Part shown: in pieces, positions 1 to 9,160 of the stretch | How the letters are laid out: every line of letters starts with the position of its first letter | Position numbering within the stretch: the first letter of the stretch is position 1 | NCBI GenBank assembly: GCA_020831885.1 | Contig: JAFIFU010000025.1 | Location: 1 to 46,066, forward strand | Reading direction: 5' to 3' | DNA from: Ectothiorhodospiraceae bacterium | GTDB lineage: Bacteria > Pseudomonadota > Gammaproteobacteria > Nitrococcales > Aquisalimonadaceae | Length of the DNA: 46,066 nucleotides | Notes under the pieces: model-generated | The model's input: only the letters and a program-made list of their open reading frames with translations | Databases searched by the model: none | What the model was told of the DNA's origin: nothing | Made by a program: the position numbers and the translations under genes

Positions 1-355
1 GGACGCGTTCCTCCGCCGTCTCCAGTTCCGCGGTGACCTCCACCATATCGCCGGCAAGGATTTCGTAGCGCCGCTCCACACGTTCCGCTTCCCGCGTGGC
101 CGCGGCCAATTGAGCTTCCCGTTCCCTCACGCGTTCCTCCAGAGCTTCCAGTTCGGCGATGCGCTCCAGCAGTTCCGCCTCACGCCGGGAAAGCGTCTGG
201 ACGCGTTCCTCCGCCGTCTCCAGTTCCGCGGTGACCTCCACCATATCGCCGGCGAGGATGTCGTAGCGCTGCTCCACCTGCTCCGTTTCCCGCGTGGCCG
301 TGGCCAATCGGGCTTCCCGTTCCCTCAGGCGTTCTTCCAGGGATTCCAACTGCTC
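1..355. repeat. 198-bp in-frame tandem repeat in the coiled-coil gene
   Basis: Positions 1-157 and 199-355 are near-identical at an offset of 198 bp, which is exactly 66 codons. The first 50 or so bases of each copy differ at essentially no position. Similarity fades near the ends of the copies. The left edge of the window cuts the array, so more copies may lie outside. Confidence 0.85.
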
Positions 356-817
356 GGCTGATGCTTCAATGGCCAGCTCCAGCTCCCCCAGCGTCCGTTC
401 CGCGTCCGCCTGCGCCGCCACCGTCTGCTGCAACTGTGCCAGCCGGGATTCCAGCTCCGTCATACGGCCGGCCAGCACCTCCCGCTCCACGTTCAAGCGC
501 TGATTTTCCTGTTGCAGCGCATCCACGGTCTCCTGCAGTCGGTCTTCACCCGTGGACAGGCTGTCGATCCGCGCCTGCAGTTCCCGGTTCTCCGTTTCCA
601 GCTCCCGGTTCTCCTCGGAAACCGCCTGCAGGCGCTGGCTGAGGCTCTCGATCTCCGCCGCGAGCTCCTGGCGCTCCCGCTCCCAGCTCTCCCGCAACTG
701 CTCGCGATCGTTGTACAGATACGCGCAACCACTGACACCAACCACCGCGACGACGGCGAGCACGATCAGCACCACTGCTGTCGTACGGGAATGCGGAACC
801 GCTAGGTGTTCGCCCAT
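1..817 (-). CDS. Membrane-anchored coiled-coil protein (3' end cut by window edge)
   Basis: The frame is open from an ATG at 817 to the left edge, so at least 272 codons are present and the C-terminus is missing. The start is supported by a GGAGG about 4 bases upstream. Residues 1-12 are polar. Residues about 13-34 form one hydrophobic helix ending in VSGCAY, which could be a signal anchor or, less likely, a lipoprotein signal. Everything after about residue 40 is Glu/Arg/Gln/Leu-rich heptad sequence typical of a long coiled coil. No catalytic domain is visible. A 66-residue block is duplicated almost perfectly (see the repeat entry). The likely role is a structural or scaffolding protein of the inner membrane or periplasm. 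The family is not recognised. Confidence 0.75.
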   Translation of the reverse strand, partial: MGEHLAVPHSRTTAVVLIVLAVVAVVGVSGCAYLYNDREQLRESWERERQELAAEIESLSQRLQAVSEENRELETENRELQARIDSLSTGEDRLQETVDALQQENQRLNVEREVLAGRMTELESRLAQLQQTVAAQADAERTLGELELAIEASAEQLESLEERLREREARLATATRETEQVEQRYDILAGDMVEVTAELETAEERVQTLSRREAELLERIAELEALEERVREREAQLAAATREAERVERRYEILAGDMVEVTAELETAEERV

Positions 818-936
818 GGGACCTCCGGCGCTATCCGTTCTGGATGGACAACGAACAGTGTAGCCTGTCGGCGACAGTATGCCCGGAGGCGGCGCAGGGC
901 CGGATCAGACACGCTCGTCGTGGGCTCTCTGAGCCT

Positions 937-1332
937 TCAGACGGAATTCTCCGTGCGCCACCGGAAGATGGCGTAGTTACCGTTGGCCTGGGCGATGAGT
1001 TTGCCGTCACGGTAGACGCGGGAGTCCAGATTGGCGATGGTACGCCCCTTGTTGACCACCTCGGTGGTGCACACCAGATCGCCGTCAAACACCGGCCGGA
1101 AATAGCTCATTTTGATTTCGATGGTGGCGCAACTGAGCCCTTCGTCCAGCATGGGCAACAGGGCGGCCCCCATTCCGGTGTCGGCCATGGCGTAGAGCAC
1201 GGCACCGTGCACCACGCCGTTGGGGTTCATGTGGATATCCTGTTCCACGGTCAACCAGCAACGGCTGAAGCCAGCCCGCGCTTCATCAAAATGCAGGCCA
1301 ATGCGCTTGGCAAACGGGTTGCCACGGGACAT
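937..1332 (-). CDS. PaaI-type hotdog-fold thioesterase
   Basis: A 131-residue protein of the length expected for a single hotdog domain. The reading frame is open further upstream, but the ATG at 1332 is preceded by a clear GGAGG 4 bases away and the upstream extension looks non-coding, so this start was chosen. The central NPNGVVHGAVLYAMADTG segment matches the PaaI/YbgC-like motif in which the conserved HG (here HGA) begins the long hotdog helix. Family members hydrolyse acyl-CoA or aryl-CoA thioesters in the cytoplasm. The substrate cannot be told from sequence. The gene stands alone between the coiled-coil gene and the large oxidoreductase. Confidence 0.85.
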   Translation of the reverse strand: MSRGNPFAKRIGLHFDEARAGFSRCWLTVEQDIHMNPNGVVHGAVLYAMADTGMGAALLPMLDEGLSCATIEIKMSYFRPVFDGDLVCTTEVVNKGRTIANLDSRVYRDGKLIAQANGNYAIFRWRTENSV

Positions 1333-1484
1333 ACATCCTCCTTGGTTGTTGTTCGCTCCGCCGTTGGCCAGCACCCGGCAGGACAGGGCTAAAGCACGTC
1401 GACCCGGGGCACTTGCCGGCACCCGGCCACAGCCCGCTTCCACGCACTGCGCACGATGACGACAACCGCCGCGCCGTTACCCCC

Positions 1485-4400
1485 CTACAGCAAGACCTTC
1501 TCCACGCCCCGTTCACGGGCGTCTTTGATGAACTGCTCCTGCCAACTGTCGCCGAGCAGGTGCTTCACCATCTCGATGACGATGTAGTCGGCCTCCACAC
1601 CGGTATCGGCCTCGTAGCGGCTCAACCCCTGCAGGCAGGCGGGGCAGGAGGTGAGCATTTTCACCTTGCCCGTCTCCGCGGTGGGGGCACCGGTGAGCGC
1701 TTCCACACCCCTGTTGATCTCCTCTTCCTTGCGGAAGCGGACCTGGGTGGCGATATCCGGGCGGCTGACCGCAAAGGTGCCCGCCTCGCCGCAGCAGCGG
1801 TCGTTCAAAGGCACATCCTTGCCCATCAGTGCGCTGGCCACCTTCTGCGGGTTGTGGGTCTTCATGGGCGTGTGGCAGGGGTCATGGTACATGTACTGCA
1901 CGCCCTCCACGCCATCCAGCTTGTAACCCTTCTCCAGCAGATACTCGTGGATGTCCAGCAGGCGGCATCCGGGGAAGATCTGCTCGAACTCGTACTTCAG
2001 CAATTGATCCATGCAGGTGCCGCAGGACACCACCACCGTCTTGATATCCATGTAGTTCAAGGTGTTGGCCACACGGTGGAACAGCACCCGGTTCTCCGTG
2101 CTGATCGCCTGGCCCTTCTCGATATCGCCGTTGGAGGTCTGTGGGTAGCCGCAGCACAGGTAGCCCGGCGGCAGCACGGTCTGGGCGCCCGCGTGGTAGA
2201 GCATGGCCATGGTGGCCATGCCGATCTGGCTGAACAACCGCTCCGAGCCGCAGCCGGGAAAATAGAACACCGCATCAGAGTCGTCGTTCACCTTGGCCGG
2301 ATCCCGCAGGATCGGTACGTACTTGTCGTCTTCAACGTCCAGCAGGGCCCGCACGGTCTTGCTGGGGAGATTGCCCGGCATGGGTTTGCGCACGAAATGC
2401 ACCACCTGCGCCGGAATGGAGGAGCGGTCCGTCGTATTGGCGGGGCGTGCCGAGGGTTTCGCATCCGGCGCGGTTCTCTCCGGCACGATCCTGAGCTTGC
2501 GGGCAATGCTGGACGCCAGGCGCTGGCTGCCATAGCCCCATTCGATCATGCCCTTGCGCATGGCCTTGATGGCGCGCGGATCCTTGGCGTTGAGGAAGGC
2601 CATGGAAGCGATAGTGGCCGGTTTGACCTTGCGCTTGCCCTGCTCCTTGAGGATGCCGCGCATCTTGATGGTGACATCGCCGAAATCGATGTTCACCGGG
2701 CAGGGAGTGACGCAACGATGGCAGACCGTGCAATGATCGGCCACGTCATTCATCGCCTCCCAGTGCTTCAGGGAAATGCCCCGCCGGGTCTGCTCCTCGT
2801 ACAGTACCGCCTCTATCATCAGCCCGGTGCCCAGGATCTTGTTGCGCGGCGAGTACAGCAGGTTGGCCCGGGGAACATGGGTGGTGCATACCGGCTTGCA
2901 CTTACCGCAGCGCAGGCAATCCTTGATGTCCTGATTCAACTCACCCAGGTCGTTGTGCTCCAGGATCAGCGCCTCCTGCTGCACCAGACGAAGGGAAGGC
3001 GTGTAGGCGTTGGCCAAACCGGAGCCACGCACCAGCTTGCCCCAGTTGAACCAGGCCTGGGGGTCCACCTGTTCCTTGTATGTCTGGAAGGTGTCGACGG
3101 TCTCCTGATCCAGGTACTGCATCTTGGTGATGCCGATGCCGTGCTCGCCGGAGATCACACCGTTCAGGCGCCGCGCCAATGCCATGACCTGGTCGACGAT
3201 GCGGTCGGCCTCCTGCATCATCTCGTAGTCGTTGGAGTTCACCGGGATATTGGTGTGCACATTGCCGTCGCCGGCGTGCATGTGCAGGGCCACGAACAGC
3301 CGGCTGGACAGCACGTCGTGGTGGATGGCCTCGATGCGCTTGCGCACTGGCTCCAGGTCACGCCCATCGAAGATCTCCTTCAACGGTCGCTCCACCTCGG
3401 CCCGGTGGGAGATGCGCAGGCTACGGCGCAGCAGCAGGTTGATCAGGCGATCACCCTCACGGCGGTCGGCACGGGACGGTTCATCCAGCCAGCGGTCGAA
3501 CGCCACGGCGTCCCCTTCGAGATTGTCCAGTATGCTCTGCCAGCGCCGGATCACGTCCTCCAGGTGCTGTACCGCATGACGCTGCTTGCGGCCAAGGATC
3601 GAGCCCCCCTCTTCCGAGGCCTCCAGGTCCTCCCGATCCAGGTAATCCGGCCGGTGCTTGAGTTCCGGCAGATCGCCCTGAAAATAGTCGCGCAACGCAT
3701 GGGCCAGCCGGATCTTGTTTTTCATGGACTGGACGATGTTGATCCGCTCGATGCCTTCGCTGTACTCGGCCAGCTTGTCCAGCGGGATCACCACATCCTC
3801 GTTGATCTTGAACGCATTGGTGTGGGCGGCGATGGCGGCAGTGCGCGAGCGGTCGGCCCAGAAGGTTTTGCGTGCCTCCGGGCTCACGGCGATGAAGCCA
3901 TCGGCATCCCGCTTGCGGGCCATGGCCACCGTGCGCTCGGCGGCGGCGGCACAGGCGTCCTCATCATCCGAGGCGAGATCGGCCAGGAGCACCATCTTGG
4001 GCCGTTCGCCGCGCTCACCCTTGGGGCTGTAACCCACGGCGCGCACATAGCGTTCGTCCAGATGTTCCAGACCGGAAAGCTTCACCCTGGGGTCGGCCTG
4101 CAGGTCGTCAACGATCTCCACGATGGCCGGCACGGCCTTCTGGAGGTCCAGCCCGTAGAACTCCAGGCACACTGTGCGCATGTGCTTCGGCATCACGTGC
4201 AGAACAAAGGTGGCCGAAGTGATCAGCCCGTCGCAGCCCTCCTTCTGCACGCCGGGGAGTCCACCCAGGAACTTGTTGGTGACATCCTTGCCCAGCCCCA
4301 CCTTGCGGAAGCTCGCCCCCGGAAAGGTCAGCACCTCCGGCTCGCCCTTGCGGGTCTTGCCGTCGGCCTGGTAGCGCGTGACGCGGAACTGCACGGTTTC

Positions 4401-5375
4401 CTGGTCATGGATCTTGCCCAGGTTGTGGTTCAGCCGCTCCACATCCAGCCACCCGGCATCCGGGGTGACCATGCGCCAGGAGGCCAGGTTGTCCAGCGCC
4501 GTACCCCACAGCACCGCCTTCTTGCCACCGGCGTTCATGGCCACGTTGCCGCCGATGGTGGAAGCGTCCTGGCTGGTGGGGTCCACAGCGAACACGAAGC
4601 CGTGCATGGCCGCGATATCCGATACCCGCCGTGTCACCACCCCGGCCTCGGCGCGCACGGTGGGCACCTTGCCCTCCACCCCGGGTAGTTCCTTCAACTC
4701 CACCTTGCCCAGGCCTTCCAGTTTCTCGGTGTTCAACACCGCGCAGTCTTCATGGAGTGGCACGGCACCGCCCGTGTAACCGGTGCCGCCTCCGCGGGGA
4801 ATGATCACCAGGCCCAATTCAATGCAGGTTTTCACCAGGCCCGCCATTTCGGCTTCGCTGTCCGGCGTCAGGACGACGAAGGGCACTTCCACACGCCAGT
4901 CGGTGGCGTCGGTCTGGTGGGACACCCGGGCCAGACCGTCGAAGCGGATGTTGTCCTTGCGGGTATGCTGACTGAAGGCCTTGCGAGCCCGTTCACGCCG
5001 CTCCAGCGTGGCCGGGAACCAGGCCTCGAAATCTCTTACCGCGCGCCGGGCCTGCTCGGCCAGTGTCAGCGCCTGGGCGTTGCCCTCGGCCCGAGCCACG
5101 ATCTGATCCAGTCGGTGATCCATGGCCTCGATCAGGGCCTTGCGACGCTTCTCGTTATTGAGCAGATCGTCCTGGATGTAAGGGTTGCGGCGCACCACCC
5201 ATAAATCGCCCAGCACCTCGAAAAGCATCCGGGCGGAGATGCCGGTACGACGTTCTTCCCGCAGTACGTTCAGCGTATTCCAGGCGTCCTCGCCCAGATA
5301 ACGCAACACGATCTCCCGGTCGGAGAACGAGGTGTAGTTGTAGGGAATTTCGCGGATACGCGCAGTGCTGGTCAT
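1485..5375 (-). CDS. FAD-linked oxidase / 4Fe-4S / CCG-domain fusion oxidoreductase (DUF3683 type)
   Basis: A 1296-residue single polypeptide that joins the parts of a D-2-hydroxyacid (lactate/glycolate) dehydrogenase. The N-terminal 100 or so residues resemble DUF3683. An FAD-binding PCMH domain follows, with [12 protein letters not shown] near residue 190 and [12 protein letters not shown] near 270, then an FAD-oxidase C-terminal domain around 400-780. Two 4Fe-4S motifs come next, [11 protein letters not shown] near 818 and [12 protein letters not shown] near 883. The C-terminal third holds two cysteine-rich CCG modules (FPGCGSE and CCGYPQ near 1038-1075; DPCHTP and CCGEAG near 1165-1193). 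By family analogy it oxidises a 2-hydroxyacid and passes electrons to the respiratory chain, probably at the inner face of the membrane. The substrate is inferred only. The SD before the ATG at 5375 is weak. There are no operon partners. Confidence 0.9.
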   Translation of the reverse strand: MTSTARIREIPYNYTSFSDREIVLRYLGEDAWNTLNVLREERRTGISARMLFEVLGDLWVVRRNPYIQDDLLNNEKRRKALIEAMDHRLDQIVARAEGNAQALTLAEQARRAVRDFEAWFPATLERRERARKAFSQHTRKDNIRFDGLARVSHQTDATDWRVEVPFVVLTPDSEAEMAGLVKTCIELGLVIIPRGGGTGYTGGAVPLHEDCAVLNTEKLEGLGKVELKELPGVEGKVPTVRAEAGVVTRRVSDIAAMHGFVFAVDPTSQDASTIGGNVAMNAGGKKAVLWGTALDNLASWRMVTPDAGWLDVERLNHNLGKIHDQETVQFRVTRYQADGKTRKGEPEVLTFPGASFRKVGLGKDVTNKFLGGLPGVQKEGCDGLITSATFVLHVMPKHMRTVCLEFYGLDLQKAVPAIVEIVDDLQADPRVKLSGLEHLDERYVRAVGYSPKGERGERPKMVLLADLASDDEDACAAAAERTVAMARKRDADGFIAVSPEARKTFWADRSRTAAIAAHTNAFKINEDVVIPLDKLAEYSEGIERINIVQSMKNKIRLAHALRDYFQGDLPELKHRPDYLDREDLEASEEGGSILGRKQRHAVQHLEDVIRRWQSILDNLEGDAVAFDRWLDEPSRADRREGDRLINLLLRRSLRISHRAEVERPLKEIFDGRDLEPVRKRIEAIHHDVLSSRLFVALHMHAGDGNVHTNIPVNSNDYEMMQEADRIVDQVMALARRLNGVISGEHGIGITKMQYLDQETVDTFQTYKEQVDPQAWFNWGKLVRGSGLANAYTPSLRLVQQEALILEHNDLGELNQDIKDCLRCGKCKPVCTTHVPRANLLYSPRNKILGTGLMIEAVLYEEQTRRGISLKHWEAMNDVADHCTVCHRCVTPCPVNIDFGDVTIKMRGILKEQGKRKVKPATIASMAFLNAKDPRAIKAMRKGMIEWGYGSQRLASSIARKLRIVPERTAPDAKPSARPANTTDRSSIPAQVVHFVRKPMPGNLPSKTVRALLDVEDDKYVPILRDPAKVNDDSDAVFYFPGCGSERLFSQIGMATMAMLYHAGAQTVLPPGYLCCGYPQTSNGDIEKGQAISTENRVLFHRVANTLNYMDIKTVVVSCGTCMDQLLKYEFEQIFPGCRLLDIHEYLLEKGYKLDGVEGVQYMYHDPCHTPMKTHNPQKVASALMGKDVPLNDRCCGEAGTFAVSRPDIATQVRFRKEEEINRGVEALTGAPTAETGKVKMLTSCPACLQGLSRYEADTGVEADYIVIEMVKHLLGDSWQEQFIKDARERGVEKVLL

Positions 5376-5488
5376 CTTGAATCGGCAACCCGGCGTTGGT
5401 GTGGAAAAGAAGACCGGAGATGATACCAGCGCCGCCGGCGCATCTGTAGTGGCCGGACCGGGGGCGTGGGCACGGTCAGCCGCTGAGC

Positions 5489-5836
5489 TCAGCGATCGTT
5501 GCGCCGGTAAAGGGTGAGGAAATCCAGCAGGGCAACAACCTGGTCGAAGCTGGCGCGGACGGCGGCCACAAGCAGCGCGATTCCGAGCAGCCCCAGGATC
5601 GGCATGGCAAGCCAGGTCACCAGTGAGCCGCCCGTTGCATGGTTGGCGTCCCCCGGCTCACCCACGAGGCCACTGATCAGGCTCCAGGCCAGGGCAAGCA
5701 TCAGCACCCCGGCCAGGCCCACCAGTCGGCGGGGCAATCGCTGACCCCGTCCCACCAGCATGATCAGACGGTAGCGGCGGTAGTAGATACCCATGCCGAT
5801 CAGCGTCGCGATTATCAGTGCCTGGGTCAGCAACAT
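5489..5836 (-). CDS. Small three-helix membrane protein downstream of dapB
   Basis: A 115-residue protein with three predicted membrane helices (about residues 3-22, 42-62 and 76-98), a basic loop after helix 1 (YYRRYRLI) and a basic C-terminus (LYRRNDR). It starts at the ATG at 5836, 8 bases after the dapB stop codon, so the two are probably co-transcribed. The SD is poor, which suits translational coupling. A perfect 14-bp palindrome (5481-5494) overlaps the stop codon. The family is not recognised and no function is proposed. Confidence 0.65.
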   Translation of the reverse strand: MLLTQALIIATLIGMGIYYRRYRLIMLVGRGQRLPRRLVGLAGVLMLALAWSLISGLVGEPGDANHATGGSLVTWLAMPILGLLGIALLVAAVRASFDQVVALLDFLTLYRRNDR

Positions 5837-5844
5837 GGCGGTGA

Positions 5845-6720
<876 letters not shown>

Positions 6721-6908
6721 TCACTCTTCAGGAAGCCTGATCGATTCCTCAAGGAAGTGAACCGGATCTTTCTGAACAACCACCACGCGATCGGAATAAC
6801 CCGGGCCTGCCGTGGACCAGCGTGCAAACGGCGTGTATTGTGCAAGGCTTCCATACCGCCTGCTCCAAGCGGGGGCTCAAACCTGCAGAGCATGACCGAT
6901 TCCTTGCC

Positions 6909-7496
6909 ATGGTCGACCATACCGCTCGTCACGAACTGGTGCTGTCACTTCTGGTCCTGATTGCGCTGGCGCTACCTGCATTCATCCTCGCCCTTTTCGG
7001 CAATGAGGCCGTGGAAACGCTCCGCTATGAGCGGTCAGCCATGACTGAAGGCAACTGGTGGCGCGGCCTCACCTGCCACTGGGTTCATCTGGGCACGGCG
7101 CACCTGGCACTCAATCTGGCGGGCCTTGCTGTCGCCGTGCTGATTGCAGGCCAATGGCTGGGCGGCGGCGGGCTCCTGCTGGCAACCCTCCTGGGCGCGG
7201 CAATGGTTCCCGCCGGCCTTTACGTGCTGGACTCGCATCTGGACTGGTATGTGGGGCTGTCAGGCCTGATTCACGCGATCTGGGCCGCCGGGGCATTGCG
7301 CGGGGTGCTCGCGTACCGCTCACTGGCGGCCTGGGCGTTTCTCGGGCTGCTGGCCGTGAAGACCATTGCGGAGATCCAGGCCGGGGCACACCCGGCACTG
7401 GCGGAATTGATCGGCGGCGCGGTGATCGTGCAGGCACACTGGTACGGAGCAGCCGGTGGCGTGCTGGCCGCCGTCCTGCTGCCCCGCAGCCACTGA
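6909..7496 (+). CDS. rrtA: Rhombosortase (rhomboid-family intramembrane protease)
   Basis: A 195-residue polytopic protein. The frame is open from a GTG at 6822, but the ATG at 6909 places the start directly before the first membrane helix and gives the usual family length; neither start has a good SD. Rhombosortase signatures are WRGLTCHWVHLGTAHLALNL (residues 51-70), the nucleophile motif GLSG with Ser118, and a second catalytic His177 in QAHWYGAAGG. Rhombosortases are inner-membrane serine proteases that process proteins with a C-terminal GlyGly-CTERM tail on their way to the cell surface, often type II secretion substrates. No GlyGly-CTERM substrate is seen in this window. Confidence 0.85.
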   Translation: MVDHTARHELVLSLLVLIALALPAFILALFGNEAVETLRYERSAMTEGNWWRGLTCHWVHLGTAHLALNLAGLAVAVLIAGQWLGGGGLLLATLLGAAMVPAGLYVLDSHLDWYVGLSGLIHAIWAAGALRGVLAYRSLAAWAFLGLLAVKTIAEIQAGAHPALAELIGGAVIVQAHWYGAAGGVLAAVLLPRSH

Positions 7497-7520
7497 CGGC
7501 CCGCCGCCGCGGCCGGGGGA

Positions 7521-8381
7521 TCAGTAGAGCAGTTGAAACAACTTCTGCCGATAACCCCGGGCCAGGGGGTCATCCGGGCCCAGCAGGTCGAACATCTCCA
7601 ACAGCGTGGTCCGGGCCTGACCGTCGTTCCAGGCCCGGTAGCGGCGGAACAGGTCCAGTAACAGGTCCATGGCCGGTTGGTACTCCCCCCGGGCCGCCTG
7701 ATACATGGCGAGCCCGAAAAGCGCCTCCGGGTCATCTCCCGCTTCGGCCCGCTGGCGCAGCTCCGCCTCCGGCGGAAGTTGCTGCACGCGCTCGGCAAAA
7801 CCGCGCTGGGCGTTCATGGCCTTGACGCGGTCGTCATGCCGCACGCTGTCCGGCAGCGCTGCCAGCAACTGATCCGCATCCTCCAGATTGCCGGTGTTGA
7901 ACAGGGCACGGACCAGGTCCAGCGCCAGATCCTCATCGGAGGGGTCGGCATTGTACGCCGCCTTGAGCAGCGGCAGCGCCGCCTGGAAATCACCCTGCGC
8001 CATCAGTTCCCGGGCCTGCTCCTGGGGGCCGGCCTGATCCGTCTGAACATGCCGTTCCAGCAGTTTACGCACTTCGCTTTCCGGCACCGCCCCCATGAAC
8101 TGGTCCACCACCTGGCCGTCCTTGATGAGGATGACCGTGGGCAGACTGCGCACGCCGATCTGTCCGGCCAGTGCCTGTTCCTCGTCACAGTTCACCTTGG
8201 CCAGCAGAAAGGCTCCGTTATACTCGCGGGCCAGTTTCTCCAGGATCGGCATCAACTGTTTGCAGGGGGCGCACCAGTCCGCCCAGAAATCCACCAGCAC
8301 CGGCACTTGGCGGGAAGCATCCACGACTTCCTGCTGAAAGGTCTGGGCGGTGACATGCTTGATATAAGGCGAATCGCTCAT
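7521..8381 (-). CDS. cnoX: CnoX-type thioredoxin/TPR chaperone-redoxin
   Basis: A 286-residue protein with an N-terminal thioredoxin fold (about 1-110) followed by TPR-like helical repeats (about 115-286). The active site reads DFWADWCAPCKQL with Cys37 and Cys40 and is followed by the cis-proline segment SLPTVILIKDG. CnoX/YbbN proteins protect substrates from over-oxidation and hand them to GroEL or DnaK. The E. coli protein lacks the full CXXC, whereas this one keeps it, so disulfide reductase activity is likely. The ATG at 8381 has a GGAG about 9 bases upstream. It is convergent with the rhombosortase gene and followed upstream by a GGCT-like gene. Confidence 0.9.
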   Translation of the reverse strand: MSDSPYIKHVTAQTFQQEVVDASRQVPVLVDFWADWCAPCKQLMPILEKLAREYNGAFLLAKVNCDEEQALAGQIGVRSLPTVILIKDGQVVDQFMGAVPESEVRKLLERHVQTDQAGPQEQARELMAQGDFQAALPLLKAAYNADPSDEDLALDLVRALFNTGNLEDADQLLAALPDSVRHDDRVKAMNAQRGFAERVQQLPPEAELRQRAEAGDDPEALFGLAMYQAARGEYQPAMDLLLDLFRRYRAWNDGQARTTLLEMFDLLGPDDPLARGYRQKLFQLLY

Positions 8382-8425
8382 CGAAACCAGCTCCGCTGTC
8401 GAATGGTTCGGGTGTGGAACGGATT

Positions 8426-8815
8426 CTACCCCGGCCGCCGCCGGCGCGAACCCCCGGCTCGGGACCGATAGCGCATCCAGTCACCGCCCGGGACCAGCGG
8501 TGCCGGCACCATCGACGACCGGTAGATGTAGATCCAGGATACGCCCCAAGGGCTGTCCATCCGCTCTCTGCGATAAAGCCTGGGGACATCCTCCAGGCGG
8601 TCCAGCTCCCGCAGCATTGACGGGGATACCCGATAGACCTCACCCACGATGGCCTGCTCACCCGGCATCACCACACCCGGGAATGGACCGAGATCGAGCA
8701 TTTGATAGGCGGGAGCGGTGACACACTCCCCCAGAAGTGGCGCGTGTCGGATCAGGGCGTGATTGCTACCGCCGCGCCGCAAGGTTCCGTAGACGAATAC
8801 GCGTTCCCGCATCAT
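8426..8815 (-). CDS. Gamma-glutamylcyclotransferase-like (AIG2) family protein
   Basis: About 129 residues. It carries the family substrate loop VYGTLRRGGSNH near the N-terminus and the conserved EVYRVSPSMLRELDRLE segment that includes the acidic residue region of the fold. Family members cyclise gamma-glutamyl amines or peptides to release 5-oxoproline; the exact substrate is unknown. Two adjacent ATG codons (8815 and 8812) precede the first strand and were preferred over an ATG at 8842, because the family begins just before VYGTL. The C-terminus is Arg-rich. It lies between cnoX and the left edge of the genomic island. Confidence 0.8.
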   Translation of the reverse strand: MMRERVFVYGTLRRGGSNHALIRHAPLLGECVTAPAYQMLDLGPFPGVVMPGEQAIVGEVYRVSPSMLRELDRLEDVPRLYRRERMDSPWGVSWIYIYRSSMVPAPLVPGGDWMRYRSRAGGSRRRRPG

Positions 8816-8909
8816 CCGGCTTTCGTGACCACCTCGTCGCATATTCCGGCATCATGCACCCGTCAAGGTGTCAGCCCGCATTGAAACACGAGATGAAACG
8901 CCAGACACG

Positions 8910-8940
8910 AAAAAACCGCCGGACCACACACCCGACGGTT
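8910..8940 (-). terminator. Rho-independent terminator, formerly that of tRNA-Glu
   Basis: Read on the minus strand this is a 9-bp stem (arms 8932-8940 and 8914-8922, one mismatch) followed by six T residues. It lies about 10 bases beyond the copy of the tRNA-Glu 3' end at 8951-8971, where a tRNA terminator belongs. The island now separates it from the intact tRNA gene by 17.5 kb. Confidence 0.75.
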
Positions 8941-8950
8941 CCCTGGAAAA

Positions 8951-8971
8951 TGGCGTCCCCTAGGGGATTCG
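8951..8971. repeat. Left attachment site (att) core copy
   Basis: This is the 21-bp copy of the last bases of tRNA-Glu (CCA, discriminator, acceptor strand and part of the T arm). Identity with the right copy starts exactly at the CCA end and stops at base 8971. The rest of the tRNA is absent here, so this is the remnant of the original chromosomal 3' end after integration. Confidence 0.9.
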
Positions 8972-9029
8972 CGTTTCGGAGGGGCAACCCCAACAAAATC
9001 AACAACTTGAAAGCCCATGAATGCTTTTA

Positions 9030-9052
9030 CTGTACCACCTTCCTGTACCACC
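9030..9052 (+). promoter_or_regulatory. Paired direct repeats inside the left end (probable integrase arm sites)
   Basis: The 10-mer CTGTACCACC occurs at 9030-9039 and again at 9043-9052, 13 bp apart, 59 bp inside the left att core. The same word with the same 13-bp spacing occurs inside the right end (26361-26381). This symmetric placement is what is expected of arm-type integrase binding sites. The binding itself is inferred. Confidence 0.65.
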
Positions 9053-9160
9053 GACAAGAGCAAACTAACGACAAAGAATCACGCTCAATCTCGGCTTCCG
9101 AAAAAGTGACCCATCGTTTCCTCGTAAGGATGTCCTCAGGGCGATCGGAAAGCCTGTCCC

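Noticed and set aside
1413-4688. 1091-codon open frame on the plus strand
   Set aside because: It lies antisense to the large oxidoreductase, whose domains are unmistakable on the minus strand. Long antisense frames are expected in GC-rich DNA; the translation is His/Val/Leu-rich with no domain.
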